Part shown: piece after piece, positions 1-8,805 of the stretch
Layout: each line of letters opens with the position of its first letter
How positions within the stretch are numbered: position 1 is the stretch's first letter
Notes under the pieces: model-generated
Databases searched by the model: none
Told to the model about the DNA's origin: nothing
Seen by the model: only the letters and a program-made list of their open reading frames with translations
Assembly: GCA_902784565.1 (NCBI GenBank)
Contig: CACZVE010000003.1
Coordinates: forward strand, 1-64,000
Source: an uncultured Prevotellaceae bacterium
GTDB taxonomy: Bacteria; Bacteroidota; Bacteroidia; Bacteroidales; Bacteroidaceae
Direction: 5' to 3'
Length of the DNA: 64,000 bases
Made by a program: the position numbers and the translations under genes

Positions 1-217
1 AATGCTTGTTCACTCATTGACTTTGAAATTACTTGTTTGCAAATTTTTTGCGAAATTACCAAGAATACCAAAGCGCATTTGAGTTTTGCAGCACTTTTTG
101 GACAAAAACGGGCATTTGCTGCAAAAATGCCCTCTTTCGGGAATGCGAATGTTAAAGAACCTTTAATAAAACCCCATTTTTGCAGCAAATTGAAGACAAA
201 AACAGCAAAACGCTGCA
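1..217. other. Intergenic stretch with an inverted repeat
   Basis: No gene was found here. The stretch is AT-rich and contains a perfect inverted repeat, with 8-base arms at 110-117 (GGGCATTT) and 125-132 (AAATGCCC) around a 7-base loop. It lies downstream of the minus-strand gene that ends at 226, so the repeat may be a terminator or processing hairpin for a gene beyond the window edge. Open reading frames running into this stretch on the plus strand are antisense to the neighbouring gene and look spurious. Confidence 0.4.
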
Positions 218-254
218 AAAACCTATCACGAGGGCCTGGCCCGAGTGATAGCCT
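218..254 (-). terminator. Rho-independent-like terminator
   Basis: On the minus strand a stem with 7-base outer arms (CTATCAC / GTGATAG), a two-base mismatch and an inner GGGCC-type helix overlaps the stop codon at 226. It is followed by a run of T residues. It would end transcription of the disrupted gene at 226-1348. Confidence 0.6.
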
Positions 255-1348
255 TTTTCAGGATGTTGAGACGTTGATCGCGATCCATTTCCTGGCTGAC
301 GACGGACAAGATGGCCTCATACAAGTCTTTAATCTTCTCGAAGTCACTCTCCTTGCTGAGGCACCGGAACAATGTGGTCTTGTCAATCTGCTCACCGAAC
401 GTCTTGTTGACGAATCGGTTGATGGCGGTGCCGTTGTGTTTGTCAGTACGTATCAGTTTCAGATCCATCATGGCCTTTACCCAGGCGGCATAATGATAGT
501 TATGCCGGAAATCCACATGTCTGGCGATGACGGGGGCAAGGAGTTCAACCATCTCTTGGGCGGCACGACACGTAAACAGGTCGGCGTAAGCCCCGACGGC
601 AGACTGCCGCAGGTCGCACAGCGCAATCTCCTGTTCCAGCAGTTGATGAATATGGACAAACCTCAGATGACTGTTGATCTGCTCCTGAGTCAATTTATCC
701 CGGTTGTCAAAAACATACGTGATATGATCCTTTCTGGCTCAGGAAGTGACGGTTAAGTGCTGTCACCATCCCACCAAGCAACTGATTGGTAGCCTCATTG
801 TCAATTTGATTCATCAATCTCGTAAGAGATGCCTTGTCGCGGCCATGCTGTCTGATGTGACTATCCAGCCTCTCCTGTAATAGAAGTTTGTCTTCCTCCC
901 ACTCCCTCTCACGATAGTCATCCATCATCCGATTCCACCGCTGCACACGCTTCTCAGGGTTGGCATGCAACATCTGCTGGTCGCCATGCAGGCGTTGTAA
1001 CAACTGCAAAATACCTTTCAGGCCCAGGAAGATCATGTCAAACATCTTATAAGCCAACGCTGTGGCATCGAAGTTCGTTTTTTTCGCCTTTCCCTGGCCA
1101 CATTCCGGCAACTGTTCCAGACACTTGAACTCCTCTCTGACCGACAGGACATCATCGACAGCGACTTGAGGATATTTCTGGTAGTCACGATCCCGGAAGA
1201 GTGGCACCGCACCAAGAATTCCTTTCAAGCCCTCATGGAGTGAATTAAAACTGACCATCCTCCGATGGTAGTCAATCTTTTTGATGGCCAGGAGCGTCCT
1301 TCTCGACTCTTTCTCCTGATAATACAATATTATCGTTTTTTTCCACAT
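226..1348 (-). pseudogene. Frameshifted gene of unknown function
   Basis: Two minus-strand frames abut. The upstream frame starts with ATG at 1348 (MWKKT; an alternative ATG is at 1258) and stops at 707. The downstream frame covers about 735 to 226. Removing one base from the GG near 729-731 joins them into a continuous protein of about 370 residues, reading FLSQKDHITYVFDNRDKL across the junction. The downstream frame has no good ATG of its own, only a TTG at 693. The protein is charged and predominantly helical by composition, with no motif I recognise and no signal peptide. It could be a pseudogene, a gene with a sequencing error, or a case of translational frameshifting. I do not recognise the family. 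Confidence 0.6.
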
Positions 1349-1351
1349 TTT

Positions 1352-1383
1352 TTTGTTTGTTTCAGAAATAATGTCTATCTTTG
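1352..1383 (+). promoter_or_regulatory. Bacteroidota-type promoter
   Basis: TTTG at 1352-1355 is followed after exactly 20 bases by TATCTTTG at 1376-1383. This fits the -33/-7 consensus. It points at the TPR gene starting at 1578 and would leave a leader of about 190 bases. Confidence 0.6.
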
Positions 1384-1577
1384 CAAGCAAGTACTGGCTA
1401 ATCGTCAAAATATGACGCTGCAACGGCAGAAATAAGAGCTTCAGCGGAAGTGCCGGTATGACTTTTGATGTTAAATTTTGCGTTTGCAATTTATTCGGAG
1501 AACGTCCTTGAAACTTGGCAGAGGGAAAGAGACGGTTTTTCTGGTTTTGCTTTCGCGTTAAACATATTACGACGCAA

Positions 1578-3389
1578 ATGGCAGATAAACTGCAACAGGC
1601 ACTTGATCTGTGTAATGAGAAGAAGTTTGATGAGGCCTTGCCTATCTTGGAGAGTATCACTAAAGAAGACCCCAGGAATTCTGAGGCATGGCGTACATTG
1701 GCACAACTTCATTGGTTCCATCAGCATGAGCCCGAAAAAGCATATGATGAGTTGATTGAAGCCCTCCGATGTGACCCCAAGAACATTTGGGCTCTTGTTC
1801 TGATGGGTAATCTATTGACAAAGGAGAAGAATGATGTTGAACATGCCAAGCAGTATTACAATAAAGTATTAGAATACCACCCAGACAATGCCATAGCCAT
1901 CAACAATATCGGTGCCACTTATATGGAGTGTAAGGATTATAATGGTGCCTTACCTTATTTGGAGAAAGCATTGAGAATTGATGATTCCTACGCCAATTCG
2001 TACTATGGTCTGGCTCTTTGCTACTACAAACTGGGCAGACATGAAGATGCCTTTGAGATTTGCCATAAAGGCGCACTGAAATCAGCAGACCGGCCCGAGA
2101 ATCCCGCTGTTCGTGAGGAATTGGTGAAATTGTATATCACGGTAGCAAAGGAATATGCAGACAGAACCAATTATCTGAATGTATGGAAAGGAATCAAAGA
2201 CGAACTCGAGGCAGTTGACAAAGTCAATATCCGTATAACCGAGGATAAGAGCCTGAATGTACATGCCAAAATGGAATATGCCCCCCTGCATGCAGCAAAA
2301 GAACATGTGATAAGGTATAATCCAGAGAAAGAATTCGTTGTGCACCTGTTTATTCACGAAATGATGCATCTGAAGATGAGCCAACAGGCCACAAAGGTCA
2401 ATAGAGCAAAGGCTGTCGTGAGTTCTGTGCAGACGAGAACAGCCTTTAAGAAACGTTATCTTCAATTTATGAAGAAAACGCACAGCCATATCGCAGCATC
2501 AGAACTGGACAAAGTCATTTATGGTCTTGCAGACGGATTGGGATTACAACTCATGAACTGTCCGCTTGACTTATTTGTGGAGGAAATGATGTATAGGGAT
2601 TACAAGATTGTGCATCCCATTCAATTGCTCTCCCTTTTCCATATGGAGCAAGATAACATCAATGCTGTCAAACAAACGGCAGCAAACGGATTCTTCCCCA
2701 AGGAGATTGTTTATGCCAATAAGGTCATGAATATCGTCACAAGCATGCACTTCAAAGAGATGTATGGCATCAATCTGATTGGACAATACCACCCAACAAA
2801 GCAGGAGTACAAACATGCACAAGACCTGTATGATGAATTCAAGGCTTATCTGAATACTTATAAGCCAGGTGATGAATACGAGATGCTGGAGTACTTCGTA
2901 GAGTCATTCAATATGGAAGATCTGGTAGAAATCATTGATGAAAGCCAAGTAACAGCAGGTATGAAGGCAGACCTTTCGATGAAGAGTGATTTGAAAGATT
3001 TGGCAGATGATGCTTTGTCGGAAGAAGATGCAGATGTTGCCAATGCCCAGTTTGCCCTTAACCACCAGGATGGTGCTGACCCTGCAGAAACCATGATGAT
3101 GTCGATGTATATGTTGGGGGCAATGGAGTACTTTGATACTTTAGAACATCAGGACGTTCATCGTATAGCCTTGGAAATAGCAATGGTTGGAGTGACTGGT
3201 ATTGACCCTAAGAAGAAATACTCCATCAAGTCTATTCCCGACAAAGAGTTCGGAGGTTATCAACTGCTGGCATATTACTATGTCAGTTGGGCCAGGGCTA
3301 TTCCGGATAAACTTGAACACTTAGGTTTGCCTTTCTCAAAGGCTTATGAATCGGCACTGCAGATGTATAATGCAAAACATGAGAAGTAA
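1578..3389 (+). CDS. TPR protein with an HExxH metallopeptidase-like site
   Basis: The product is about 603 residues. The ATG at 1578 (MADKLQQ) is chosen because the first TPR begins there; an in-frame ATG at 1515 only adds a basic, unrelated leader. The N-terminal 170 residues form TPR units with A/Y/L spacing typical of the repeat (for example NAIAINNIGATY and YANSYYGLALCYYKLG). Around residues 255-268 lies LFIHEMMHLKMS, which contains an HExxH zinc-protease signature, so a peptidase role is possible though the third zinc ligand is not obvious. The C-terminal half is acidic and helical. No signal peptide is seen, so it should be cytoplasmic. Its stop overlaps the start of the MazG-like gene by one base, implying translational coupling and one operon with the next two genes. 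Confidence 0.7.
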   Translation: MADKLQQALDLCNEKKFDEALPILESITKEDPRNSEAWRTLAQLHWFHQHEPEKAYDELIEALRCDPKNIWALVLMGNLLTKEKNDVEHAKQYYNKVLEYHPDNAIAINNIGATYMECKDYNGALPYLEKALRIDDSYANSYYGLALCYYKLGRHEDAFEICHKGALKSADRPENPAVREELVKLYITVAKEYADRTNYLNVWKGIKDELEAVDKVNIRITEDKSLNVHAKMEYAPLHAAKEHVIRYNPEKEFVVHLFIHEMMHLKMSQQATKVNRAKAVVSSVQTRTAFKKRYLQFMKKTHSHIAASELDKVIYGLADGLGLQLMNCPLDLFVEEMMYRDYKIVHPIQLLSLFHMEQDNINAVKQTAANGFFPKEIVYANKVMNIVTSMHFKEMYGINLIGQYHPTKQEYKHAQDLYDEFKAYLNTYKPGDEYEMLEYFVESFNMEDLVEIIDESQVTAGMKADLSMKSDLKDLADDALSEEDADVANAQFALNHQDGADPAETMMMSMYMLGAMEYFDTLEHQDVHRIALEIAMVGVTGIDPKKKYSIKSIPDKEFGGYQLLAYYYVSWARAIPDKLEHLGLPFSKAYESALQMYNAKHEK

Positions 3390-3718
3390 TGAGCGATTTG
3401 GAAGAACTTCGTAAAGCCATCGTGCAATTCACGCAAGAGCGCGACTGGGATCAGTTCCACAATGGGAAAGATCTCGCTCTGGCTTTGTCTATTGAGGCAG
3501 CAGAACTGAATGAGGCTTTTCTTTGGAAGGATGCCTCAAAGGTAAACGTAGAAAAAGTCAAGGAAGAACTGGCCGACATCTTTAACTACGCTATCCTGTT
3601 AGCAGACAAATACAATCTGGATATTAAGCAGATCGTCTTGGATAAACTCCAGAAGAATGCTGAGAAATATCCTGTAGACAAAGCCTACGGGAGTGCTAAG
3701 AAATACAATGAACTATGA
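3389..3718 (+). CDS. MazG-like nucleotide pyrophosphohydrolase
   Basis: This 109-residue protein matches the small MazG-like/RS21-C6 NTP pyrophosphohydrolases, which hydrolyse (d)NTPs to the monophosphate and pyrophosphate. The family's metal-binding helices are visible: SIEAAELNEAF (the ExxE element) at about residues 34-44 and EELADIFNYAILLAD (the ExxD element) at about 60-74. Length is normal for a single-domain member. The ATG overlaps the stop of the TPR gene (TAATG), and its own stop overlaps the ATG of the following helicase gene (ATGA), so the three genes are translationally coupled. Next to a nuclease-helicase it may act in nucleotide-pool control or defence; that role is inference. 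Confidence 0.85.
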   Translation: MSDLEELRKAIVQFTQERDWDQFHNGKDLALALSIEAAELNEAFLWKDASKVNVEKVKEELADIFNYAILLADKYNLDIKQIVLDKLQKNAEKYPVDKAYGSAKKYNEL

Positions 3719-6043
3719 TTATCTATAGAGCCACCAAGAAACAGTTTGTCGAAGATGTGTTCAACAACACGATTGCCGACAACATCGACGAGGCATTCTT
3801 CGAACATCTGGGCAGACATACCTCGCCCAACGAAGTACGTTCTTGGCAAAACTCGATGCAATATATGTTCAAGGTGGTCGACACACCAGAACTGCCCGAC
3901 GAGGCAGGTGTGGCTATAGAATATCAGATACCATTGACAGCCAAGCGCGTAGACTTTATCATCTCTGGTCTGAACGCTCAAAAGAAAGCGCAACTCGTCA
4001 TCATCGAACTGAAACAATGGGAGACGGCAGAGCCCACTCCCAAGCCAGGCATTGTGGTGGCTCGTTTCCAACAAGGCAAGGCAGAGGTGGCCCACCCCTC
4101 CTATCAGGCTTGGTCGTATGCTTATATGCTCTCGAACTATAACCTCACCATTCAGGAGCGAGACGTCAACATCAGCCCTTGTGCCTTCCTGCACAACTAT
4201 ACGCCTGACGGGATGATCAATGGCAAACTCTATGAGGATTATGTGGCCAAGGCCCCCGTATTCCTGAAAAACGATGCAGCCCGTTTGCAGGACTATATAT
4301 TAAGGTACGTTCGCTATTGCTCGCCTGAGGATATCATCTGGAAGATAGACAATGGTCGCTTACGTCCTTCAAAACAACTCGCAGATTCTCTGACATCCAT
4401 GCTTAAAGGCAATGATGAATTCATCATGCTCGATGATCAGAAGGTAGTTTATGAATCAGCAGTCTATTTGGCCAAGAAGGCACAAGAAGGCAAGAAACAG
4501 GTACTGATTGTGGAAGGTGGTCCTGGAACAGGAAAGAGTGTGCTGGCCATCAATCTGTTGGTAAGCCTATGTCACCAAAAACGCTGCACCCAGATCAGTC
4601 TATAGCGTCAAACTATCAGGTAATTTTAAGAAATCATATATCAACAACCTCTTTGTTGGTAGCGGCACCTTTATTGAGACCATGCCCAACACAATGGGTG
4701 CTTTGATTGTAGACGAAGCACATCGCCTGAATATGAAAAGCGGTATGTTCTCCAACTTGGGCGAGAATCAGATCAAAGAGATTATCAAGTCGGCTCGCTT
4801 CTCTGTGTTTTTTGTCGATGATTGCCAACGCATCCATATGAAGGATGTCGGCTGCGTACGATATATTAAGCAATGTGCCGAAGAGATGGGAGCAGAGGTA
4901 CATCAGGAACATCTCAGCTCACAGTTCCGTTGTAATGGTTCCGACGGCTATCTCAGTTGGCTAGATAATGCCTTGCAGATTCGTGAGACCGCCAACATCC
5001 GACTGACAGAAGAGGATTACGACTTCCGTATCTACGATTCCCCTACTGAGATGTTCGAGGAGATCAAACGCAAGAACGAATCGAACAATAAGAGTCGTGT
5101 GGTGGCTGGCTATTGTTGGGATTGGAACAGCAAGCAGAATCATACAGCCTATGACATCATCATACCTCAATTCGGTTTCCGCAAGCAATGGAACTTCAAC
5201 AGTATCGAACCTTGGCTGATTGGTGAGAAATCTATCGACCAGATAGGTTGTATACATACTTGTCAGGGATTGGAACTCGATTATGTGGGTGTGATTATTG
5301 GCCCCGACCTATCTTACAAAAACAACCGCGTGGTGACAGATGGCTTTAAGCGCTCACCCAATGACCAATCACTGAAAGGCTTTAAGGCGATGGTGGCCAA
5401 AAGGCCGACAGAAGCATTGCAGGCAGCAGATGCCATCATCAAAAACACCTATCGCACCCTGATGACTCGAGGCATGAAGGGTTGCTATGTCTATTTCTGC
5501 GATCAGGCTCTGGCAGAGCATTTCCGTGAGTTGATGGCTGAGAAGCCAATAGTTGCCCAGGAAGTACGCATCGAACCTGTAGTTAACGACGACGTGAAGT
5601 TCATCGATTTCCTGCCCGTCTATTCCATTAAAGCTGCCTGCGGTTATTTCGGTGAAGGCGAAGAGGTCAGCGAGTTAGGCTGGATTCGGGCCGAGGGCGT
5701 CGGCAGACTGAATCGCAACATGTATGTCGTCCAGGCATCAGGCCACTCTATGGAGCCACGTATACAAGATGGCGATTTCTGTGTATTCAACCGGAATGTT
5801 GCCGGTAGCCGTCAAGGCAAGATTGTGCTTGTGCAGCATACCAATTATTATGATCCCGATTACTCCGGAGCCTATTCCATCAAAAAATACACTAGTGAAA
5901 AGAGTTACGATGAGTTCGGCAACTGGCAGCATGAGAAGATAGAGTTGAAACCGCTGAACAAGGACTACAGCCCTATCATTCTCACACCTGACGATGGTGA
6001 TGAGTTTAATGTGATTGGAGAGTTTGTAGGGGTGATAAGATAA
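3715..6043 (+). pseudogene. Disrupted nuclease-helicase (DUF2075)-S24 peptidase fusion
   Basis: The gene is split into two frames, 3715-4605 and about 4566-6043. The first encodes a PD-(D/E)XK-like nuclease region (RVDFIISG, then LVIIELKQWE, residues about 77-101) and the Walker A of a DUF2075/SF1-type helicase (EGGPGTGKSVLAINLLV, about residue 268). The second frame resumes with YVTKNAAPRSVYS, contains the Walker B-like LIVDEAHRLN, and ends in a LexA/S24-like domain with a Ser nucleophile motif (SGHSMEPRIQDGD) and a YSIKKY lysine motif. In relatives about ten residues separate NLLV from YVTKN; here they are missing, so a deletion of a few tens of bases (3n-1) has removed them and shifted the frame. 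Expected whole product is about 780 residues, cytoplasmic. An assembly error is the alternative. Confidence 0.75.
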
Positions 6044-6056
6044 CAGGTCTATAGGT

Positions 6057-6602
6057 TCACACAGTTCTTTCTTCTGCAGCTTTCAACATACCACCTTCTT
6101 CTTCCAGTTGCGGATACGGCTTGACGTCTACACGATGATCATCCAACCATATTTTATTTAATGTGAAGACTAATGACTCAAGCGTCTGCTCCCTAACCTT
6201 AGGTTTCAGTTCACACTCCCAAACGGTGATGCTATGCCAACCCATTTCAGCCAAAACCTTCTGTTCCTCAATATCACGCTCCTGATTCCTCCTGATTTTC
6301 GCCACCCAGAACTCCCGATTCGTCTGCGGAATCTTGCAGCACTCAGAATTCTCAATGGTTATTGGTTCATAGTTATTGGTTATTGTAACCTTGTGTCCGT
6401 GCCAAAAACACCCATTTACAAAGATACACGTTCTGTATTTTCTCAGCACCAAATCTGGATGTCCAGGTAACTTGCGTGAATTAAGCCTGTATCGGAAGCC
6501 TCTCTTCCACAAGCATTGCCTCACAATCCATTCCGGCTTCGTATCCTTCGAACGGATTGCCACCATGTTCTTGTGTCGTTGTTCTGCGGAGAGTTTATCC
6601 AT
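6057..6602 (-). CDS. vsr: Vsr very short patch repair endonuclease
   Basis: The 181-residue protein has the Vsr family signature: an N-terminal SAEQRHKNMVAIRSKDT, then LPGHPDLVL with the catalytic Asp, and FVNGCFWHGH. Vsr nicks 5' of the T in T:G mismatches produced by deamination of 5-methylcytosine. It is the last gene of the restriction-modification operon, 34 bases after the nuclease subunit gene. Its presence fits the two cytosine-C5 methyltransferases upstream, whose product would otherwise be a mutation hotspot. Length is slightly above the usual 135-160 residues because of a C-terminal tail. It is convergent with the plus-strand helicase gene, 13 bases away. Confidence 0.92.
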   Translation of the reverse strand: MDKLSAEQRHKNMVAIRSKDTKPEWIVRQCLWKRGFRYRLNSRKLPGHPDLVLRKYRTCIFVNGCFWHGHKVTITNNYEPITIENSECCKIPQTNREFWVAKIRRNQERDIEEQKVLAEMGWHSITVWECELKPKVREQTLESLVFTLNKIWLDDHRVDVKPYPQLEEEGGMLKAAEERTV

Positions 6603-6636
6603 GTTCTTTGGGGAGAATTCTACTTCTTTGATAAAA

Positions 6637-8805
6637 CTATCCTTTTAACTTCGACAAAGGCAGGAGATGAGGCATATAACCTTCCCCACCCTTCTTTACC
6701 TCTGAAAGATCTAACTCTCCGAAAGAAACTGTTTGTCTTGGATCAACAAAGTATACCAAATAGAGGTCCCCACCCTTTTTTGTAACTACCATTTCGTCGT
6801 CATGACCACCTGGGATCAGTTTTGGACCAGTGCCAACAATCCTATATGCATATCGTTTATCGCCCTTATTATGGATGACTAAATATTTCGCTTTTGTGAA
6901 ACCTTCCACAAGTCTTAATACGGCACCTTCCATTTGCAAGGCAATGCCAACCATGCCTGTATCATTTAACTTTTCAATAGCTTTATCAAAGTTTATGCCC
7001 TCTTTTGTGATTAGAAGTACCATATCATCACTTGAATAGGTAACGCCATCTGGAGCATATTTTATTAACTCGTCACGTTTATCCTCACCTATGTTACATT
7101 CAACGATGTCAAAGTAAGGCCTTAACAGGCCCTTTATACGTTTGTTCTCCTCAACTTGTGATTCCGACTTTTCCAATGCAAGCGAATAATACCTCTGCCC
7201 GCTTTCGCTATCCGGATATGGTCTGAAGATCTTACCTAATACATCCTTGAAGTTATGTTGAAGGATATCTGTTTCATCAACATGTTCCCGAGGTGTCATC
7301 ATGTGAAATTGGAATCGGCTATCAAGCATAGATTGTATTTCACGTCTGAATTGGCTCTTGACGTTTTCTCTCCAAACAGCCTTCATCCCCTCATTCTTTC
7401 TTCCGTAAAGTGACACAACATAGAGGAAATTAACATCATAGTGCGCAACGAGCAAAGTGTCTCGATCAAACAGCCTATTATTAAACTGGAAAGAAGAAAA
7501 CTCCTTGTTTTCTCTATCAATCCAAGTTATTTCACTATGCATCTTGAGATCTTTCTGCTGAGCCGAGATGAAAAAGTTCGGAATTATATTATATCCTTCT
7601 GTCTTTTCATCGCGAATCTTGTTGATGCCCTTCTTTCTTTCCTTTTCTTGCTCATCAACCTTTGTATCGTCAAGAAATAAATCAAGATTCCACTGCACCA
7701 CATTTCTCGCATAGGTAAACTGTTTATACAATGCCTCTTTGCCAATAGGTGTATCTCGTTTATAATATTTGGAGTCACCTATATAATAAACGTTGTCTTT
7801 ACTGTTTTCAGTCAATGCTCTATAGCGGAACATGTGATCCACACGTTTTCCGTCTAATTGCTCCACCAATTCAGATGGTATATCTTGCTTGTTACCAAGA
7901 AGTTCATCAATAATATCTTCGAATACAATCTCAAAACTCTTAACCAGCAAATACTCTTTCTGTTTGGTATTCACAACTATTTGGCGAGCCTCATTGAAAA
8001 AAGCATAGCACAACTCCCAAAGTTCCAAAGCCTTATCAGAGAAATATTTGTATTTGATTTCCTGAAGCCTGGCCTTACCCATTCCTTTCAGATAACTACG
8101 GAACTGAGAGTCATTGATAAGTTCATAATGGCATTCAGTATCAAATGGAAATCCATATTCTTTGTGAATATAGTTCAAGATAGAGAAGAATATTACCATC
8201 AACTCCTCATCAAAATTGACTTGCCTTTTCTTGTTTACAGGATTCAAATAAATCGGTGCTCCATTCTGCATTATAGCTTGAGAATGAGATATGGTTCGAG
8301 TCCAATTAATCTTATTATGCCCGCTATGTATATTCTTGATAATGAAAAAGAAGAAGTCCTGATTATCTTTGTTAAACTCTTCAAGAGACAATAAAATATC
8401 AAGATAGGTATTGCTGAGCCTCCTCTGACTTCGCCCTATCTGAGAGATACGTTCATACAACACGATCTTACTGTCTTCGTGCCTCTCTTTGTATACGCTG
8501 ATTGCACGATAAATCCAAACAGCTAATTCATAAATAAACCTTCTCTCTTTATCTTCTAAAAGATTATTCGGATCTTCTAAGTGGATAATAGACTCAGGGG
8601 TATAATTGCCGAAGACCATTCCGTTCTCATTCATCAGGACCTTTGGCAATATGAACACACAATCTTTGATGGCTACATTGTAATAATAGCCAACATAACC
8701 TACGCTTACCTTACCCTTCATCCCAATTGTAGGGCCAAGTTCGCTTACCACTTTCATTATTTCTTCAGTGGCCGGATATTGGTGTTCTTCTATCAGAATT
8801 CTCAT
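6637..8805 (-). CDS. LlaJI/McrC-like restriction nuclease subunit
   Basis: This 722-residue protein resembles the second restriction subunit (R2, McrC-like) of the LlaJI family. The N-terminal part is of unknown fold. A PD-(D/E)XK nuclease core is visible in the middle: KRVDHMFRY at about residue 320 supplies the first acidic residue and YYIGDSKYYK at about 342 the D-x-K pair. The last 120 residues form a separate domain that I cannot name. It overlaps the end of the McrB-like gene by 4 bases (ATGA type), so the two subunits are translationally coupled. In McrBC-type systems this subunit cuts DNA while the AAA+ partner translocates it. Confidence 0.82.
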   Translation of the reverse strand: MRILIEEHQYPATEEIMKVVSELGPTIGMKGKVSVGYVGYYYNVAIKDCVFILPKVLMNENGMVFGNYTPESIIHLEDPNNLLEDKERRFIYELAVWIYRAISVYKERHEDSKIVLYERISQIGRSQRRLSNTYLDILLSLEEFNKDNQDFFFFIIKNIHSGHNKINWTRTISHSQAIMQNGAPIYLNPVNKKRQVNFDEELMVIFFSILNYIHKEYGFPFDTECHYELINDSQFRSYLKGMGKARLQEIKYKYFSDKALELWELCYAFFNEARQIVVNTKQKEYLLVKSFEIVFEDIIDELLGNKQDIPSELVEQLDGKRVDHMFRYRALTENSKDNVYYIGDSKYYKRDTPIGKEALYKQFTYARNVVQWNLDLFLDDTKVDEQEKERKKGINKIRDEKTEGYNIIPNFFISAQQKDLKMHSEITWIDRENKEFSSFQFNNRLFDRDTLLVAHYDVNFLYVVSLYGRKNEGMKAVWRENVKSQFRREIQSMLDSRFQFHMMTPREHVDETDILQHNFKDVLGKIFRPYPDSESGQRYYSLALEKSESQVEENKRIKGLLRPYFDIVECNIGEDKRDELIKYAPDGVTYSSDDMVLLITKEGINFDKAIEKLNDTGMVGIALQMEGAVLRLVEGFTKAKYLVIHNKGDKRYAYRIVGTGPKLIPGGHDDEMVVTKKGGDLYLVYFVDPRQTVSFGELDLSEVKKGGEGYMPHLLPLSKLKG

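Noticed and set aside
37..756. Plus-strand frame of 239 codons at the left end
   Set aside because: It is antisense to the damaged gene at 226-1348, and its first third lies in an AT-rich intergenic stretch.
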